From the NCBI GenBank assembly GCA_017613135.1, contig JAGAEN010000015.1, positions 1 through 51,197 on the forward strand: a stretch of 51,197 nt of DNA, given 5' to 3'. The position numbers and the translations under genes were made by a program. The notes below the pieces were generated by a model. It was not told the DNA's origin and did not search any database. It saw only the letters and a program-made list of their open reading frames with translations. The stretch is from Candidatus Saccharimonadota bacterium (GTDB lineage Bacteria > Patescibacteriota > Saccharimonadia > Saccharimonadales > Saccharimonadaceae). Shown here piece after piece: positions 1 through 8,342 of this stretch. The stretch's first letter is position 1; each line of letters opens with the position of its first letter.

Positions 1-1028
1 AAGCTAGAGCTTGCACAGGAGAATTCTTGAAGAGTACCGGAAGAGGCTACCCAGACTGGGTAGAGTATCATACCTTTTGTAGCGAGAGTGGTAGAAGGTA
101 CCGTGAGAGTTTCATTTGGGCCGTAAATAGTGCTGGCATTTGTAGCAGTGAAGTCTGTACTCCAGCCTGCAAAGCCGTAGCCAGAACGAGCGTAGTTTGG
201 TGCGATAAGGTTAATGGTGGTGGCGGAAGTGCCCACACTAATCTTTCCAGCAGTAGGTGAAGAAGAAATAGAGCCGAGTGAGGACATGGAGCCTTCAATG
301 TCTGATGCGTTAGGTGCATAGCAGACATAGCCGGCTGGACAATCTGAGTCTTTAAGTGGAGTTAAAGGTTTTCCAGCAGTGCTTGGATGAACGAGAGTAT
401 ATTTTACTTGACCTACATAGGTGCCGGCAGGTTGGGTGGGGGAGATGTAAGCCCGATAAGTCGTCGTAAGGTTAGACCCTGACGCTGTCGCCCCCATATC
501 TGTACTATTCAAATAATACGCCACTTTTGTATATTCTGCTGGTACTGCTGCAAAGCCTGAGAAATCTGGGTCACCTGTTTGTTTATTAGTATCGTCAGTA
601 GAGCCAGCAACAATAGGAAGATAAGTAGAGCCAGTCTTAGTGAGTTTCATAGCCCAGGATGAAGTACCAGTCGTAATGGTAGCTGCTGTTGCAATATCAA
701 AACTACTATCAATTGCTGAATTAACTAATACATTCTTGCCATATTCATTATCGGTATAGCCTATGGCGTATAGAGCATAGCCGGTATTATCATTGCAAAA
801 AATCTTAACCGTCGTCGTCCCAATTTGGTCATTGGTCTGGCCGTTATTTATTTCTGCATTATGCGAATTCACTCCGCTACTCGTCAACGTACACGACTCC
901 GGCACTGATACACTCATCGTGTCAATATGCGAATCATCCGCAAGTGCCAAGGGATTAGTTAGTATTATACTAGACAGCACTACAAGAGCTACTAGCCCTC
1001 CAGTCACTATTATATGCTTTTTAACCAT
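1..1028 (-). CDS. Secreted surface protein with InlB-like repeat, partial (C-terminus outside window)
   Basis: The frame opens at ATG 1028 and runs without a stop to base 1, giving about 342 codons of an incomplete gene. The start has an AGGTGAG ribosome-binding site. Residues 1-30 form a signal peptide (basic MVKKH, hydrophobic core, cleavage near ALADD). Residues about 120-235 contain a Thr/Ser-rich module (TGTSSWAMKLTKTG, QTGDPDFSG, SNLTTTYRAYIS, AGTYVGQVKYTLVHP) that is nearly identical in the protein at 50059-51197. After it comes an InlB/Listeria-Bacteroides-type repeat with the hallmark GYGFAGWST and ILYPVW. The protein is probably exported and surface-exposed, perhaps an adhesin. The signal peptide and shared module are seen directly; adhesion is inferred from the InlB-repeat family. 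Confidence 0.85.
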   Translation of the reverse strand, partial: MVKKHIIVTGGLVALVVLSSIILTNPLALADDSHIDTMSVSVPESCTLTSSGVNSHNAEINNGQTNDQIGTTTVKIFCNDNTGYALYAIGYTDNEYGKNVLVNSAIDSSFDIATAATITTGTSSWAMKLTKTGSTYLPIVAGSTDDTNKQTGDPDFSGFAAVPAEYTKVAYYLNSTDMGATASGSNLTTTYRAYISPTQPAGTYVGQVKYTLVHPSTAGKPLTPLKDSDCPAGYVCYAPNASDIEGSMSSLGSISSSPTAGKISVGTSATTINLIAPNYARSGYGFAGWSTDFTATNASTIYGPNETLTVPSTTLATKGMILYPVWVASSGTLQEFSCASSS

Positions 1029-1100
1029 AGCTATAATCTCACCTATTTAATATCCTTACTACCATCATAACACACTTTTTTCAAAATGCTAATGCAAATC

Positions 1101-2813
1101 TCATCTTTTTAAAGCCAGCCATAATAATACCGGCAGGAGATATATCTGCAACGCGTTCGGCAGCCCCGCAAAGAAAATAAGTGATACAGCATACGCCACC
1201 ATCAGAGATAATATCGCCAGACTAGCCGGGCTTTTTATCACCACTCTTAACACCATTATTAATAGCACCACTGCTAACACCACACCGACTAACCCCACTT
1301 CGAGCAGCAAACTTGCGTATTCATTCTGGACGATTTCTTTCGGCGAAGGCGTTAGCCCCGCTTCATACATCGCCTGCCCCGCACCGCCAATCCCCACGCC
1401 AAAAAGCACCGTCTTCACATCTCGCAACCACAGCGTCAAAGCATTTCTCGTCAACATCTTTCTTATTTCTGTCGATTCTTCCACGTAGCCATCGTATATC
1501 GATTCATTTCCTTCGGCGCTCTCTTCGCTACTCACGACCTCGCTCTCCGTCTCCCCCGCCCCACTTTCTACCACATTCTCATCTCGTTGCCGTATATCAA
1601 TAATCCCAAGCGATAAATGATTTAACACCTTCGCCACACCAGACTGATAAGTGTCATTCGTCGGGCTCACCTGCGCCAAAACCCCCTGCAAATTCAGTGT
1701 AAACAAAAACGAGAGAATGATAACTAGCCACATCTTGTCCACCGCCCGAAACACTTGTCTCGCTTTAAAACGGCATATCGTCGCGGCCGTCATAAACACC
1801 ATCGCGACAAAAAACGCATATATCGCCCCTCGTGAAAATGTGAGGAATAGCGTGGCAGAGAAACAAAAAAGTAAAAATTCAAAACCTAAAAAACGCGAAC
1901 CGGAGTATTTTTTACAACGGTCACGAAACGAGTCACGAAACTGAAATTTCGTGCGAGTTCCGACTGACCCGTTGTAAAAATTATCACCGCGTGAGCGTTC
2001 AAGTTTTAAGTTTTTACTATTTTGTTTCTTTAACACCAACCATCCACTCACTATCGCCGGTGCGAGAAGCAAGTTTCCCATAAATTGCGGTTCTATCGCA
2101 AACCCATTCGGGTGCGGAAACCCAAAACTCCGATACGTACATCCAAGACATATCAAAGTATTTTCTCTCGGCACCCCCACCACATCTAAAATACATTGTA
2201 TAAGGCACCACGCGCATATAACCAGCGACGACCCAAAGAACCACTTTAGAAACTTCCGCGAAAAATCTTTATTAAGTTCCGCCCTTAATCCCACCATTAT
2301 CATCACTGCGAACACGATTAGCCACATCACCCCACACGTCAAAACTCCACGTAGAGTATTCGCCGACCACAATATTGATAGCGTCACAAAAGCGGGGAAT
2401 AGTAGATACCGCCACTTTTTCAAGCATTTTCGCACCATTATCTTCCGCAGAAACATCACCACTCCGAAAACGTCAAACACCACCAGCCAAATCATCGGCA
2501 GGGAAAGCTCAAAATTCATCGTCCCATCCCCACCCAGCGATATCACCGGATGATATGAAAAGAAAAGGACTAATGGAAGTAAGTAGAGAAGATTAAGCAA
2601 AAAATTAGAACCTAAAAAGCCTGAACCGGAGGTGTTTTTTACAACAGTCACAGACGAGCGAGGAAACTGTAATTTCGGAGCGAGTCTGCCTGATCTGTTG
2701 TAAAAAACACGACCGCGTGAAGGCTCCTGTTCTAATTTTTTACTTAATCTTCTCATTGATACATTTCCACCGCGTGAGCGTTCAAGTTTCGATTTATTAC
2801 TTAATCTTCTCAT
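1101..2813 (-). CDS. O-antigen ligase/Wzy polymerase-like membrane protein carrying two in-frame palindromic insertions
   Basis: This 570-residue polytopic membrane protein has about ten or more hydrophobic segments and a large hydrophilic loop near residues 395-450 (RQRDENVVESGAGETESEVV), the arrangement of O-antigen ligase/Wzy-type enzymes that polymerise or transfer lipid-linked glycans on the outer face of the membrane. LTFSRGAIYAFF and VLFGVGIGGAGQAMYEAG match conserved loop regions of that family. Residues 24-73 and 266-315 are encoded by two 147-bp palindromic repeats and align with each other (SRGxxFYNxS, KxQF, SGSxFLGxxFLL). They have no place in a normal family member. The N-terminus (MRRLSNKSKLERSRGG, then MRRLSKKLE) is itself a repeat-derived duplication. 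The ATG at 2813 overlaps the upstream glycosyltransferase by 17 nt. Family assignment is good; the exact reaction is unknown. Confidence 0.75.
   Translation of the reverse strand: MRRLSNKSKLERSRGGNVSMRRLSKKLEQEPSRGRVFYNRSGRLAPKLQFPRSSVTVVKNTSGSGFLGSNFLLNLLYLLPLVLFFSYHPVISLGGDGTMNFELSLPMIWLVVFDVFGVVMFLRKIMVRKCLKKWRYLLFPAFVTLSILWSANTLRGVLTCGVMWLIVFAVMIMVGLRAELNKDFSRKFLKWFFGSSLVICAWCLIQCILDVVGVPRENTLICLGCTYRSFGFPHPNGFAIEPQFMGNLLLAPAIVSGWLVLKKQNSKNLKLERSRGDNFYNGSVGTRTKFQFRDSFRDRCKKYSGSRFLGFEFLLFCFSATLFLTFSRGAIYAFFVAMVFMTAATICRFKARQVFRAVDKMWLVIILSFLFTLNLQGVLAQVSPTNDTYQSGVAKVLNHLSLGIIDIRQRDENVVESGAGETESEVVSSEESAEGNESIYDGYVEESTEIRKMLTRNALTLWLRDVKTVLFGVGIGGAGQAMYEAGLTPSPKEIVQNEYASLLLEVGLVGVVLAVVLLIMVLRVVIKSPASLAILSLMVAYAVSLIFFAGLPNALQIYLLPVLLWLALKR
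1871..2017. repeat. In-frame palindromic element, copy B (147 bp)
   Basis: This imperfect palindrome has terminal inverted repeats (GTAAAAATTCAAAAC at the left, AAGTTTTAAGTTTTTAC at the right) and an inner inverted pair, TTTTTACAAC and GTTGTAAAAA. It aligns without gaps to copy A at 2597-2743 and is exactly 147 bp, or 49 codons, so the host frame stays open. It encodes a basic segment (KLERSRGDNFYNGS) lying between membrane segments. The arrangement resembles Rickettsia palindromic elements, although no sequence relationship to them is claimed. Confidence 0.8.
2586..2754. repeat. In-frame palindromic element, copy A with extended terminal inverted repeats
   Basis: The 147-bp core at 2597-2743 matches copy B without gaps. 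It is bordered by an extra inverted pair: GAGAAGATTAAG at 2586-2597 and its complement at 2743-2754. The inner inverted pair TTTTTTACAACAG and CTGTTGTAAAAAA is also present. The same GAGAAGATTAAG string recurs at the gene start (near 2801-2812). Confidence 0.8.
2755..2813. repeat. Partial third copy / duplicated end of the palindromic element
   Basis: Bases 2769-2789 repeat the right-hand part of copy B (CCGCGTGAGCGTTCAAGTTT). The following TTACTTAATCTTCTCAT repeats the right end of copy A. The start region of the Wzy-like gene is therefore built from repeat-derived DNA, and its first 20 residues echo the next 15. Confidence 0.65.
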
Positions 2814-3891
2814 CTATAAACTTCGTCAGCTCCTTATCAAATCTTTCCACCGCAAACTTCTTCGCGGTTTTCGACACCTTCTCACGATTAAATTTCATTT
2901 TCTCAAACTCTAGAATCGCCTCCGCAAGCGACTTCGCCGTCTGTTCTTCAAATAATAGCCCGTTTTTTCCATTCACCACATAATCTCGCGCCCCACCTTC
3001 ACAAAAAGCAATCACCGGGCACCCCGCCGCCAGCGCCTCCACCGGCGCAATCCCAAACGGCTCCATACTAGGGAATAAATACCCCTTCGCCTTTGCTACC
3101 CAGCCGGCAAGTTCCTTCTTCTTCATCAAAGGCTTAAACTCTATTTTTTCCGCCCCCTTCGCCATTTTCACCAACTTCTTATGTTCCGGCCCCTCGCCGA
3201 TCACCACCAGTCGCCTTTGGCTCATCTCACACGCCTTCACTGCCAAATCTATCTTCTTCCAATTCACTTGCCTTGATGTCACTATGTAAAAGTTTTCCAC
3301 AGGTTTTCCACAGGCCTTAGCAAAATCCTCAAACTCCACCGGCGGATGAATTACCACTGATTCCCTCCCATAGCATTTCTTGATCATCTCCTTCGCATAA
3401 TCCGAAATCGTCACAAAATAGTCTACTTTTCTCGCCGCCTTCAAATCTGCTCTTTTAAGTGGCTTCACTAGCAACTTAAAAAACGGCCGTACTAGAGGAT
3501 TTAACACCCCAAACCCCGGATTTTTCACGTAATCATTATACATTTGCCAATAATACTGCGTCGGCACGTGACAATATGAGACATGTGTCCCATTTGGCAC
3601 TTTTACCGCCTTCGCTTCCGCCCCCGTCACCGAAATCACCAAATCATATTCCGACAAATCTAGATGCGAAAAATACCTTTGCCGGAAAGGCCCTAACGCC
3701 CTTCGCCACGAAGCCGGCATTTTCTGCATCCATCCCGTCCTTATATCTGCATCAGAAAACCAGTCAATTCCCTTCGGGTCATACTGGGAAGTATAAATCG
3801 GCGCATCCGGATATAAACGGTGAATTTCAAGCAAAACCTTCTCGGCTCCGCCCACATTCGTCAGCCAATCACAGACCAAAGCAACTTTCAT
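2797..3891 (-). CDS. Glycosyltransferase family 4 (GT-B fold, mannosyltransferase-like)
   Basis: The protein has 364 residues. The N-terminus MKVALVCDWLTNVGGAEKVL is typical of GT4 enzymes that act on lipid-linked oligosaccharides. The C-terminal half carries the sugar-nucleotide-binding E-x7-E motif (EPFGIAPVEAL, about residues 283-293), followed by GCPVIAFCEGGARDYV. The length matches the family. It sits between the priming transferase, which it overlaps by 4 nt, and the Wzy-like gene, which it overlaps by 17 nt, so the three are translationally coupled. It should add a sugar, probably mannose or a similar hexose, to the polyprenyl-linked intermediate on the cytoplasmic side. The fold is clear; donor and acceptor specificity is inferred. 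Confidence 0.85.
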   Translation of the reverse strand: MKVALVCDWLTNVGGAEKVLLEIHRLYPDAPIYTSQYDPKGIDWFSDADIRTGWMQKMPASWRRALGPFRQRYFSHLDLSEYDLVISVTGAEAKAVKVPNGTHVSYCHVPTQYYWQMYNDYVKNPGFGVLNPLVRPFFKLLVKPLKRADLKAARKVDYFVTISDYAKEMIKKCYGRESVVIHPPVEFEDFAKACGKPVENFYIVTSRQVNWKKIDLAVKACEMSQRRLVVIGEGPEHKKLVKMAKGAEKIEFKPLMKKKELAGWVAKAKGYLFPSMEPFGIAPVEALAAGCPVIAFCEGGARDYVVNGKNGLLFEEQTAKSLAEAILEFEKMKFNREKVSKTAKKFAVERFDKELTKFIDEKIK

Positions 3892-5312
3892 TTTGCTCCG
3901 TCCCGTTTTAGCACCGTCGCAATCGTCTTAAAGAAAATCTGCGCATCCATCATCAAAGACCAGTTCATCACATAATAAATATCCAGCGCTCTTCTCTCTT
4001 CAAATGGAATATCTCGTCTCCCAGAAACCTGTGCGAGTCCCGTCAATCCAGACTTCACCGTAAGAATCAGCGACCTATCACCGTAATTACGTAGTTCCCC
4101 CGGCAGTAATGCCCTCGGCCCAATCAGCGAAATATCTCCCTTCAAAATATTAAACAGTTGCGGCAATTCATCTAGCGAAGTCTTTCTAATAAAATGCCCC
4201 AATTTCGTAATTCGTGGATCATTCTTCATATAATCTCCATCCGCACGATATTTTTTGATTAGCTCCGGCTTTCCCATCTTGGTAAACGCCTCTTCTGCCG
4301 TCATCCCACTATATTCCGGCTTCATCGAGCGAAACTTATAACATCTAAACTTCCGATTATATTTCGTCAATCTCTCATCCGTATAAATCGGCGAATGCTT
4401 CGGATCAGAAATCTTCGAAATCAGCCAAATCACCGCCATCGGTATCGCCGCAAGAATTATCGCCACTAAAGAAAACACAATATCAAACGCTCTTTTCACC
4501 GCCGCATAGCCACCCGCAAGTGGCGTTGTCATCACCATCACCGCCGGCGCATTACCGATCAGTTCCATCTCGCCAAAATGCGACGAAAGCGACGACTCGC
4601 TCGGCACAAAATAATACACCATATGCCTCTGCACCGCCTGCTTATACACATATTCCGTATTTTTCTCATCCGTTTGCAAAATCACATCCGCCTTAGCCTT
4701 TTTCAAAGCCTCTTTTAACGACGAATACTGTGATACCTTCAAACCCTTTGGAATAAACTTTTTCCCCGCTACCACGCCAGCCAGTCTGAGGCCTGACTCC
4801 GGCGTCGAAGTAATATAATCCGCCAAGTACTCCGTATTTTTGCTATTCCCAATAATTATTACTCGCCTTACTCCGTAAGCTTTTCTAAAAATTTGACGCA
4901 CCACAAATCTTACAACAATCCGTTCAAGTAGCAAAAACACAAACGACAGCACCATCGCCATTAGCGCCATAACCCTCACCGGGAACACATTATCGCCTTT
5001 GAAAAAATCATAAACAATCAAAGACGACACCGACAGCACCGCCGCAAGTAGTAGCCTCCCTCGCTCCGGCAATCTCGTCCGCCCCAAAAAAATCGATTTC
5101 TTATACAGCCCCAGCGCCGCGAGAATCACGAGCATCACCGGCACCAAAGTCGCCACCGTCAAAGTAAAATCAAGTAGTTGTGATTCAAATTCATACGGTC
5201 TCGGATCCACGTGTACCCGAATAAAATACGCCACCGCAAAAGACAATATCAGCGCTAACGCATCCCCCACCATCAAGCATATTCTAAGAATCAAATTAGA
5301 TTTCTGTCTCAT
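3888..5312 (-). CDS. Polyprenyl glycosylphosphotransferase (WbaP/ExoY-type initiating enzyme)
   Basis: This 474-residue protein starts with four or five membrane segments (about residues 10-140) and a Rossmann-like region (RRVIIIGNSKNTEYLADYI). The catalytic bacterial sugar transferase domain follows from about residue 275: KRAFDIVFSLVA, YKFRSM, KTSLDELPQLFNILKGD, SLIGPR and LTGLAQVSGR. Such enzymes move a hexose-1-phosphate from a UDP-sugar onto undecaprenyl phosphate and so start exopolysaccharide or O-unit synthesis. It is the first gene of a three-gene operon. A TATAAT lies 9 nt upstream of ATG 5312, so the message has almost no leader. Confidence 0.92.
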   Translation of the reverse strand: MRQKSNLILRICLMVGDALALILSFAVAYFIRVHVDPRPYEFESQLLDFTLTVATLVPVMLVILAALGLYKKSIFLGRTRLPERGRLLLAAVLSVSSLIVYDFFKGDNVFPVRVMALMAMVLSFVFLLLERIVVRFVVRQIFRKAYGVRRVIIIGNSKNTEYLADYITSTPESGLRLAGVVAGKKFIPKGLKVSQYSSLKEALKKAKADVILQTDEKNTEYVYKQAVQRHMVYYFVPSESSLSSHFGEMELIGNAPAVMVMTTPLAGGYAAVKRAFDIVFSLVAIILAAIPMAVIWLISKISDPKHSPIYTDERLTKYNRKFRCYKFRSMKPEYSGMTAEEAFTKMGKPELIKKYRADGDYMKNDPRITKLGHFIRKTSLDELPQLFNILKGDISLIGPRALLPGELRNYGDRSLILTVKSGLTGLAQVSGRRDIPFEERRALDIYYVMNWSLMMDAQIFFKTIATVLKRDGAK

Positions 5313-5330
5313 ATAAAGTATATTATATCA

Positions 5331-5367
5331 AAAAAACGAACCGGAATTCACTTCCGGTTCGTTTTTT
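5331..5367 (-). terminator. Rho-independent terminator after glmS
   Basis: A 16-bp perfect stem, AAAAAACGAACCGGAA with its complement, encloses a 5-nt loop TTCAC and ends in a run of T on either strand. It lies 1 nt past the glmS stop and insulates glmS from the polysaccharide operon. Confidence 0.93.
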
Positions 5368-5368
5368 A

Positions 5369-7195
5369 TTATTCCACCGTCACCGACTTCGCAAGATTGC
5401 GTGGTTGATCCACATTGTACCCCTTCGCAATCGTCATATAATATGCGAACAGCTGCGATACCAGATTCATCAAAATTGGCGTAAATATCTCTAGAGATGT
5501 AGTAATTTTTACAACACTCTCTACTGGTAAATCAAAATTCTCCACATTTGTCACCGCAATAATATGCCCACCCCGCGCCAACACTTCCTGCACATTTGAC
5601 ACCGCCTTATCATAGAGATCTCCTTCCGGCAAAAGCGCCATCTCAAAGAACCGATCATCAATTAGCGCGAGAGGTCCATGTTTTAATTCACCAAATGCAT
5701 ATGCATTAGCATCCACATACGAGATTTCCTTAAGCTTCAACGCCCCCTCCATCGCCGTCGGGTAAGCCGTATCCCGTCCGAGATAAATCGCATGGTCATA
5801 ATCCTTGTGAGCCTCAGCAATCTTCTTCACATCTTCTACTACTGTATCCAGCACCGAGTGAATCTCTTCCGGCAACTTTGCAATCTCTTCTACATATGGC
5901 CTAAGTGTCCCAGGTTTCACACCTTTTGCCTGCGCAATAGTTAAGCCAAACATCACCATCGCCACCACTTGCGAAGTGAAAGCCTTGGTCGAAGCCACTG
6001 AAATCTCTGGCCCCACGTGCACATAAGTCCCACCATCCACTTCCCGTGCAATCGTCGAACCAATCGCATTCACAATCCCAATCGTCTTAATCCCCTGTTT
6101 CTTAATCTCGCGAAGACACGCCAAAGTATCCGCCGTCTCGCCCGACTGCGACACAATTAACGCCACCGAATCTTTCGGAATATAAGCATTACGATAGCGG
6201 TATTCCGAGGCAATCACCGTCTCTACTGTAATCTCCGGCGTAAACTGCTCAATATAATATCCCGCGAGCAATCCCGCATGATAAGCCGTACCACAACCCA
6301 CAATCACCAAGTGTTTTATCTGTCTAAGTTCCGCCACCGACAACCCAGGACCACCTAAATGCACCGTCCCCGCCGCTAAATTCACCCGGCCACGCAAAGT
6401 CTCCTTCAAAGATTCTGGCTGTTCCATTATTTCTTTCAACAAGAAATGGTCATATCCACCTTTCTGAATAGCCGCCAGATTCGTCTCAATCTCTTCCACT
6501 TTCGCCGACACCGGCTCCGCATTGAGGGTCTTGATTTCCACGCTATTTTTTGTTACGTGCGCCACTTCGCCATCATTTAAATAAATCGCCTGCTTAGTGT
6601 GCCCTACTAGCGCCGATGCATCTGACGCAATCAAAGTCTCATCATGCCCCACACCGATCACCAGTGGCGACCCACTTCTTGCCACCACTATCTCGTCCGG
6701 CGTCTTGGTCGACACCACCGCAATCCCAAAAGTCCCCTTCACTAGTTTTAGCGCCTGTACCACTGCATTCGACAAAGGGTATTTTCCATCTTTATAGAAA
6801 GACTCAATCAGCGCCGCTAGTACTTCTGTATCCGTCTCCGATTTAAACTCGTGTTCCTTAAGCGCCGCCTTTAACTCTTTATAATTTTCAATTATTCCAT
6901 TATGGACTACATAAATATTCCCAGCCTGATGCGGATGTGCATTAGTCTCACTCGGTTCGCCATGTGTCGCCCATCTCGTATGCCCAATCCCAATTTTGTC
7001 GTCGCGTTTATTCTTCGCAAGCTTCTCTTCCAAATTCGCGATTTTCCCTTTCGCCCGAAGAAGCGTCGGCTCACCATCAGCACTTAGAGTCACAATACCC
7101 GCCGAATCATACCCCCTATATTCCAATCTTTTCAACCCTGAAATCAAAAAATTCTGCGCATTTTTATTCCCCACATACCCCACGATTCCACACAT
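5369..7195 (-). CDS. glmS: Glutamine--fructose-6-phosphate aminotransferase (isomerizing)
   Basis: The protein has 608 residues, the usual GlmS length. It makes glucosamine-6-phosphate from fructose-6-phosphate and glutamine, feeding UDP-GlcNAc and peptidoglycan synthesis in the cytoplasm. The N-terminal class II glutaminase domain begins MCGIVGYVG, where Cys2 is the nucleophile, and has RGYDSAG, HTRWATHG and HNGIIENY. Two SIS isomerase domains follow (VGCGTAYHAG, SQSGETADT, SVASTKAFTSQ), and the end PRNLAKSVTVE is canonical. The ATG has a strong AAGGAGG ribosome-binding site. The leader is only a few tens of bases, too short for a glmS ribozyme. Confidence 0.97.
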   Translation of the reverse strand: MCGIVGYVGNKNAQNFLISGLKRLEYRGYDSAGIVTLSADGEPTLLRAKGKIANLEEKLAKNKRDDKIGIGHTRWATHGEPSETNAHPHQAGNIYVVHNGIIENYKELKAALKEHEFKSETDTEVLAALIESFYKDGKYPLSNAVVQALKLVKGTFGIAVVSTKTPDEIVVARSGSPLVIGVGHDETLIASDASALVGHTKQAIYLNDGEVAHVTKNSVEIKTLNAEPVSAKVEEIETNLAAIQKGGYDHFLLKEIMEQPESLKETLRGRVNLAAGTVHLGGPGLSVAELRQIKHLVIVGCGTAYHAGLLAGYYIEQFTPEITVETVIASEYRYRNAYIPKDSVALIVSQSGETADTLACLREIKKQGIKTIGIVNAIGSTIAREVDGGTYVHVGPEISVASTKAFTSQVVAMVMFGLTIAQAKGVKPGTLRPYVEEIAKLPEEIHSVLDTVVEDVKKIAEAHKDYDHAIYLGRDTAYPTAMEGALKLKEISYVDANAYAFGELKHGPLALIDDRFFEMALLPEGDLYDKAVSNVQEVLARGGHIIAVTNVENFDLPVESVVKITTSLEIFTPILMNLVSQLFAYYMTIAKGYNVDQPRNLAKSVTVE

Positions 7196-7262
7196 CTTTA
7201 CTCCTCCTTAATTATACCCATTATATCACAAGTGTATTATAATAATTATAATAAGGAGGACT

Positions 7263-7523
7263 ATGGAAGATACTAAAATTTGTCAAAGCTGTGCAATGCC
7301 ACTAACTTCAGAAGATATGTACTCTACTGAAAAAGACGGCAGTATCAATTCGGACTATTGCAAATGGTGCTACAAGGACGGCGAATTCATCGACAAATGC
7401 ACGATGGAAGAATATATTGACAAATGCGCTCAGTTCGGCGAACAAGCCGGCATGACCAACGAGCAAATGAAAGAGTATTGCACAAAAATATTCCCAACGC
7501 TCAAAAGATGGAAGAAAGCATGA
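7263..7523 (+). CDS. Small zinc-ribbon protein (putative zinc ribbon domain family)
   Basis: This 86-residue protein has two Cys pairs, CQSCAMPL at residues 8-15 and CKWC near 36-39, that should bind one zinc. The sequence resembles the widespread small zinc-ribbon family whose members start with a CxSCxMP motif. AAGGAGG lies just upstream of the ATG. The gene is divergent from glmS, with the promoters of both (TATAAT-like repeats at 7230-7255) between them, and the TfoX-like gene follows after 1 nt. The molecular role of the family is unknown. Confidence 0.75.
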   Translation: MEDTKICQSCAMPLTSEDMYSTEKDGSINSDYCKWCYKDGEFIDKCTMEEYIDKCAQFGEQAGMTNEQMKEYCTKIFPTLKRWKKA

Positions 7524-7524
7524 C

Positions 7525-7815
7525 ATGACAAGTACCAAAGAGTATCGCGATTTTATATTAGAACAATTATCGGAAGTGCCGAATGTTTCCTGCCGCCCGA
7601 TGATGGGTGAGTTTTTACTTTACTCCGACGGCGTATTATTTGGCGGTATTTATGATGATCGTCTGCTCGTAAAAAGGGTGCCGGAGAATGCAAAATATAA
7701 TATGGACGAAGTAGTTCCGTATAAGAACGCCAAACCTTTCTACTTTGTGGGAGATGTTGATGACAAAGAAAAGCTAGCAGAAATAATTATTAATACCGTT
7801 AAGGGACTAAAATGA
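7525..7815 (+). CDS. TfoX N-terminal domain protein
   Basis: This 96-residue protein matches the N-terminal domain of TfoX/Sxy competence regulators, with RPMMGEFLLYSDGVLFGGIYDDRL, split here as RPMMGEFLLYSDGV then LFGGIYDDRL, and VPYKNAKPFYFVGDV. It consists only of this domain, as in many stand-alone TfoX_N proteins of uncertain function. It lies 1 nt after the zinc-ribbon gene, so the two are probably cotranscribed. A role in competence is possible, given comF at 45547 and the natural competence of some Saccharibacteria, but the sequence does not show it. Confidence 0.8.
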   Translation: MTSTKEYRDFILEQLSEVPNVSCRPMMGEFLLYSDGVLFGGIYDDRLLVKRVPENAKYNMDEVVPYKNAKPFYFVGDVDDKEKLAEIIINTVKGLK

Positions 7816-7892
7816 ACAAAGCAATGTTCGAGAAAAAGAAAGATAAATACTTCCAAATGCTAGAAAAGAAAGGTGCCACTTTCATCAGCTAG
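7812..7892 (+). CDS. Possible 26-residue peptide coupled to the TfoX-like gene
   Basis: ATGA overlap with the preceding stop opens a 26-codon frame (MNKAMFEKKKDKYFQMLEKK, then GATFIS). It is short and Lys-rich with no recognisable family. It may be a genuine translationally coupled peptide or the residue of a decayed gene. The overlap geometry is seen; coding status is uncertain. Confidence 0.3.
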   Translation: MNKAMFEKKKDKYFQMLEKKGATFIS

Positions 7893-7937
7893 CTAATACC
7901 GCTCCAACGAGCGCACCTCTAGCCGAAAAGAGGCAAC

Positions 7938-8159
7938 ATGGCGAAACGCCACATATTCAAGAAGACGAAGCCGGGAGAGCCAATACCGGTCACCGCTCGG
8001 CAACTTGAAAGTTTTATGCTCGAACACAACGGCAGATTTAATTCGCGCGATTACGATAAGTTTGAGCGCATGGAGCTAATGGAATCGCCTGTTCACGACG
8101 CAATCCACGAATTAAAGACTTACTCCCTAGAGATTCTAACAAAACATTCTAGCAAATAG
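7938..8159 (+). CDS. Hypothetical protein, 73 residues
   Basis: The frame begins MAKRHIFKKTKPGEP and is preceded by AGAGG about 6 nt upstream of the ATG. The N-terminus is basic and the remainder looks like a small helical protein (TARQLESFMLEHNGRF). I do not recognise a family. It follows two small genes in the same direction and may belong to their transcript. Confidence 0.5.
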   Translation: MAKRHIFKKTKPGEPIPVTARQLESFMLEHNGRFNSRDYDKFERMELMESPVHDAIHELKTYSLEILTKHSSK

Positions 8160-8342
8160 TCAATAAATAGCATCCACTTGATTACAATCGGGTTTTGAAA
8201 GTTATTGTGCAGAAAATATGGGTGGGATTTTTTCTCGACGCTAAAAGGTAAATTATGCTGTGGTAAACTCTTATAAAGAGTCCTAATCTTTTCAAGAAGT
8301 CTTTCGAGTGTTATACTATACACAATAATAAGGATATTTTTT

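Noticed and set aside
5331-5367. Long perfect palindrome as a mobile element
   Set aside because: Stem, short loop and T runs directly after glmS make a terminator the simpler reading.
6597-7242. Several open frames on the plus strand inside glmS
   Set aside because: They are mirror frames of a strongly conserved gene and show no ribosome-binding sites or family features.
7196-7262. glmS ribozyme/riboswitch
   Set aside because: The leader is far too short and has no matching core.
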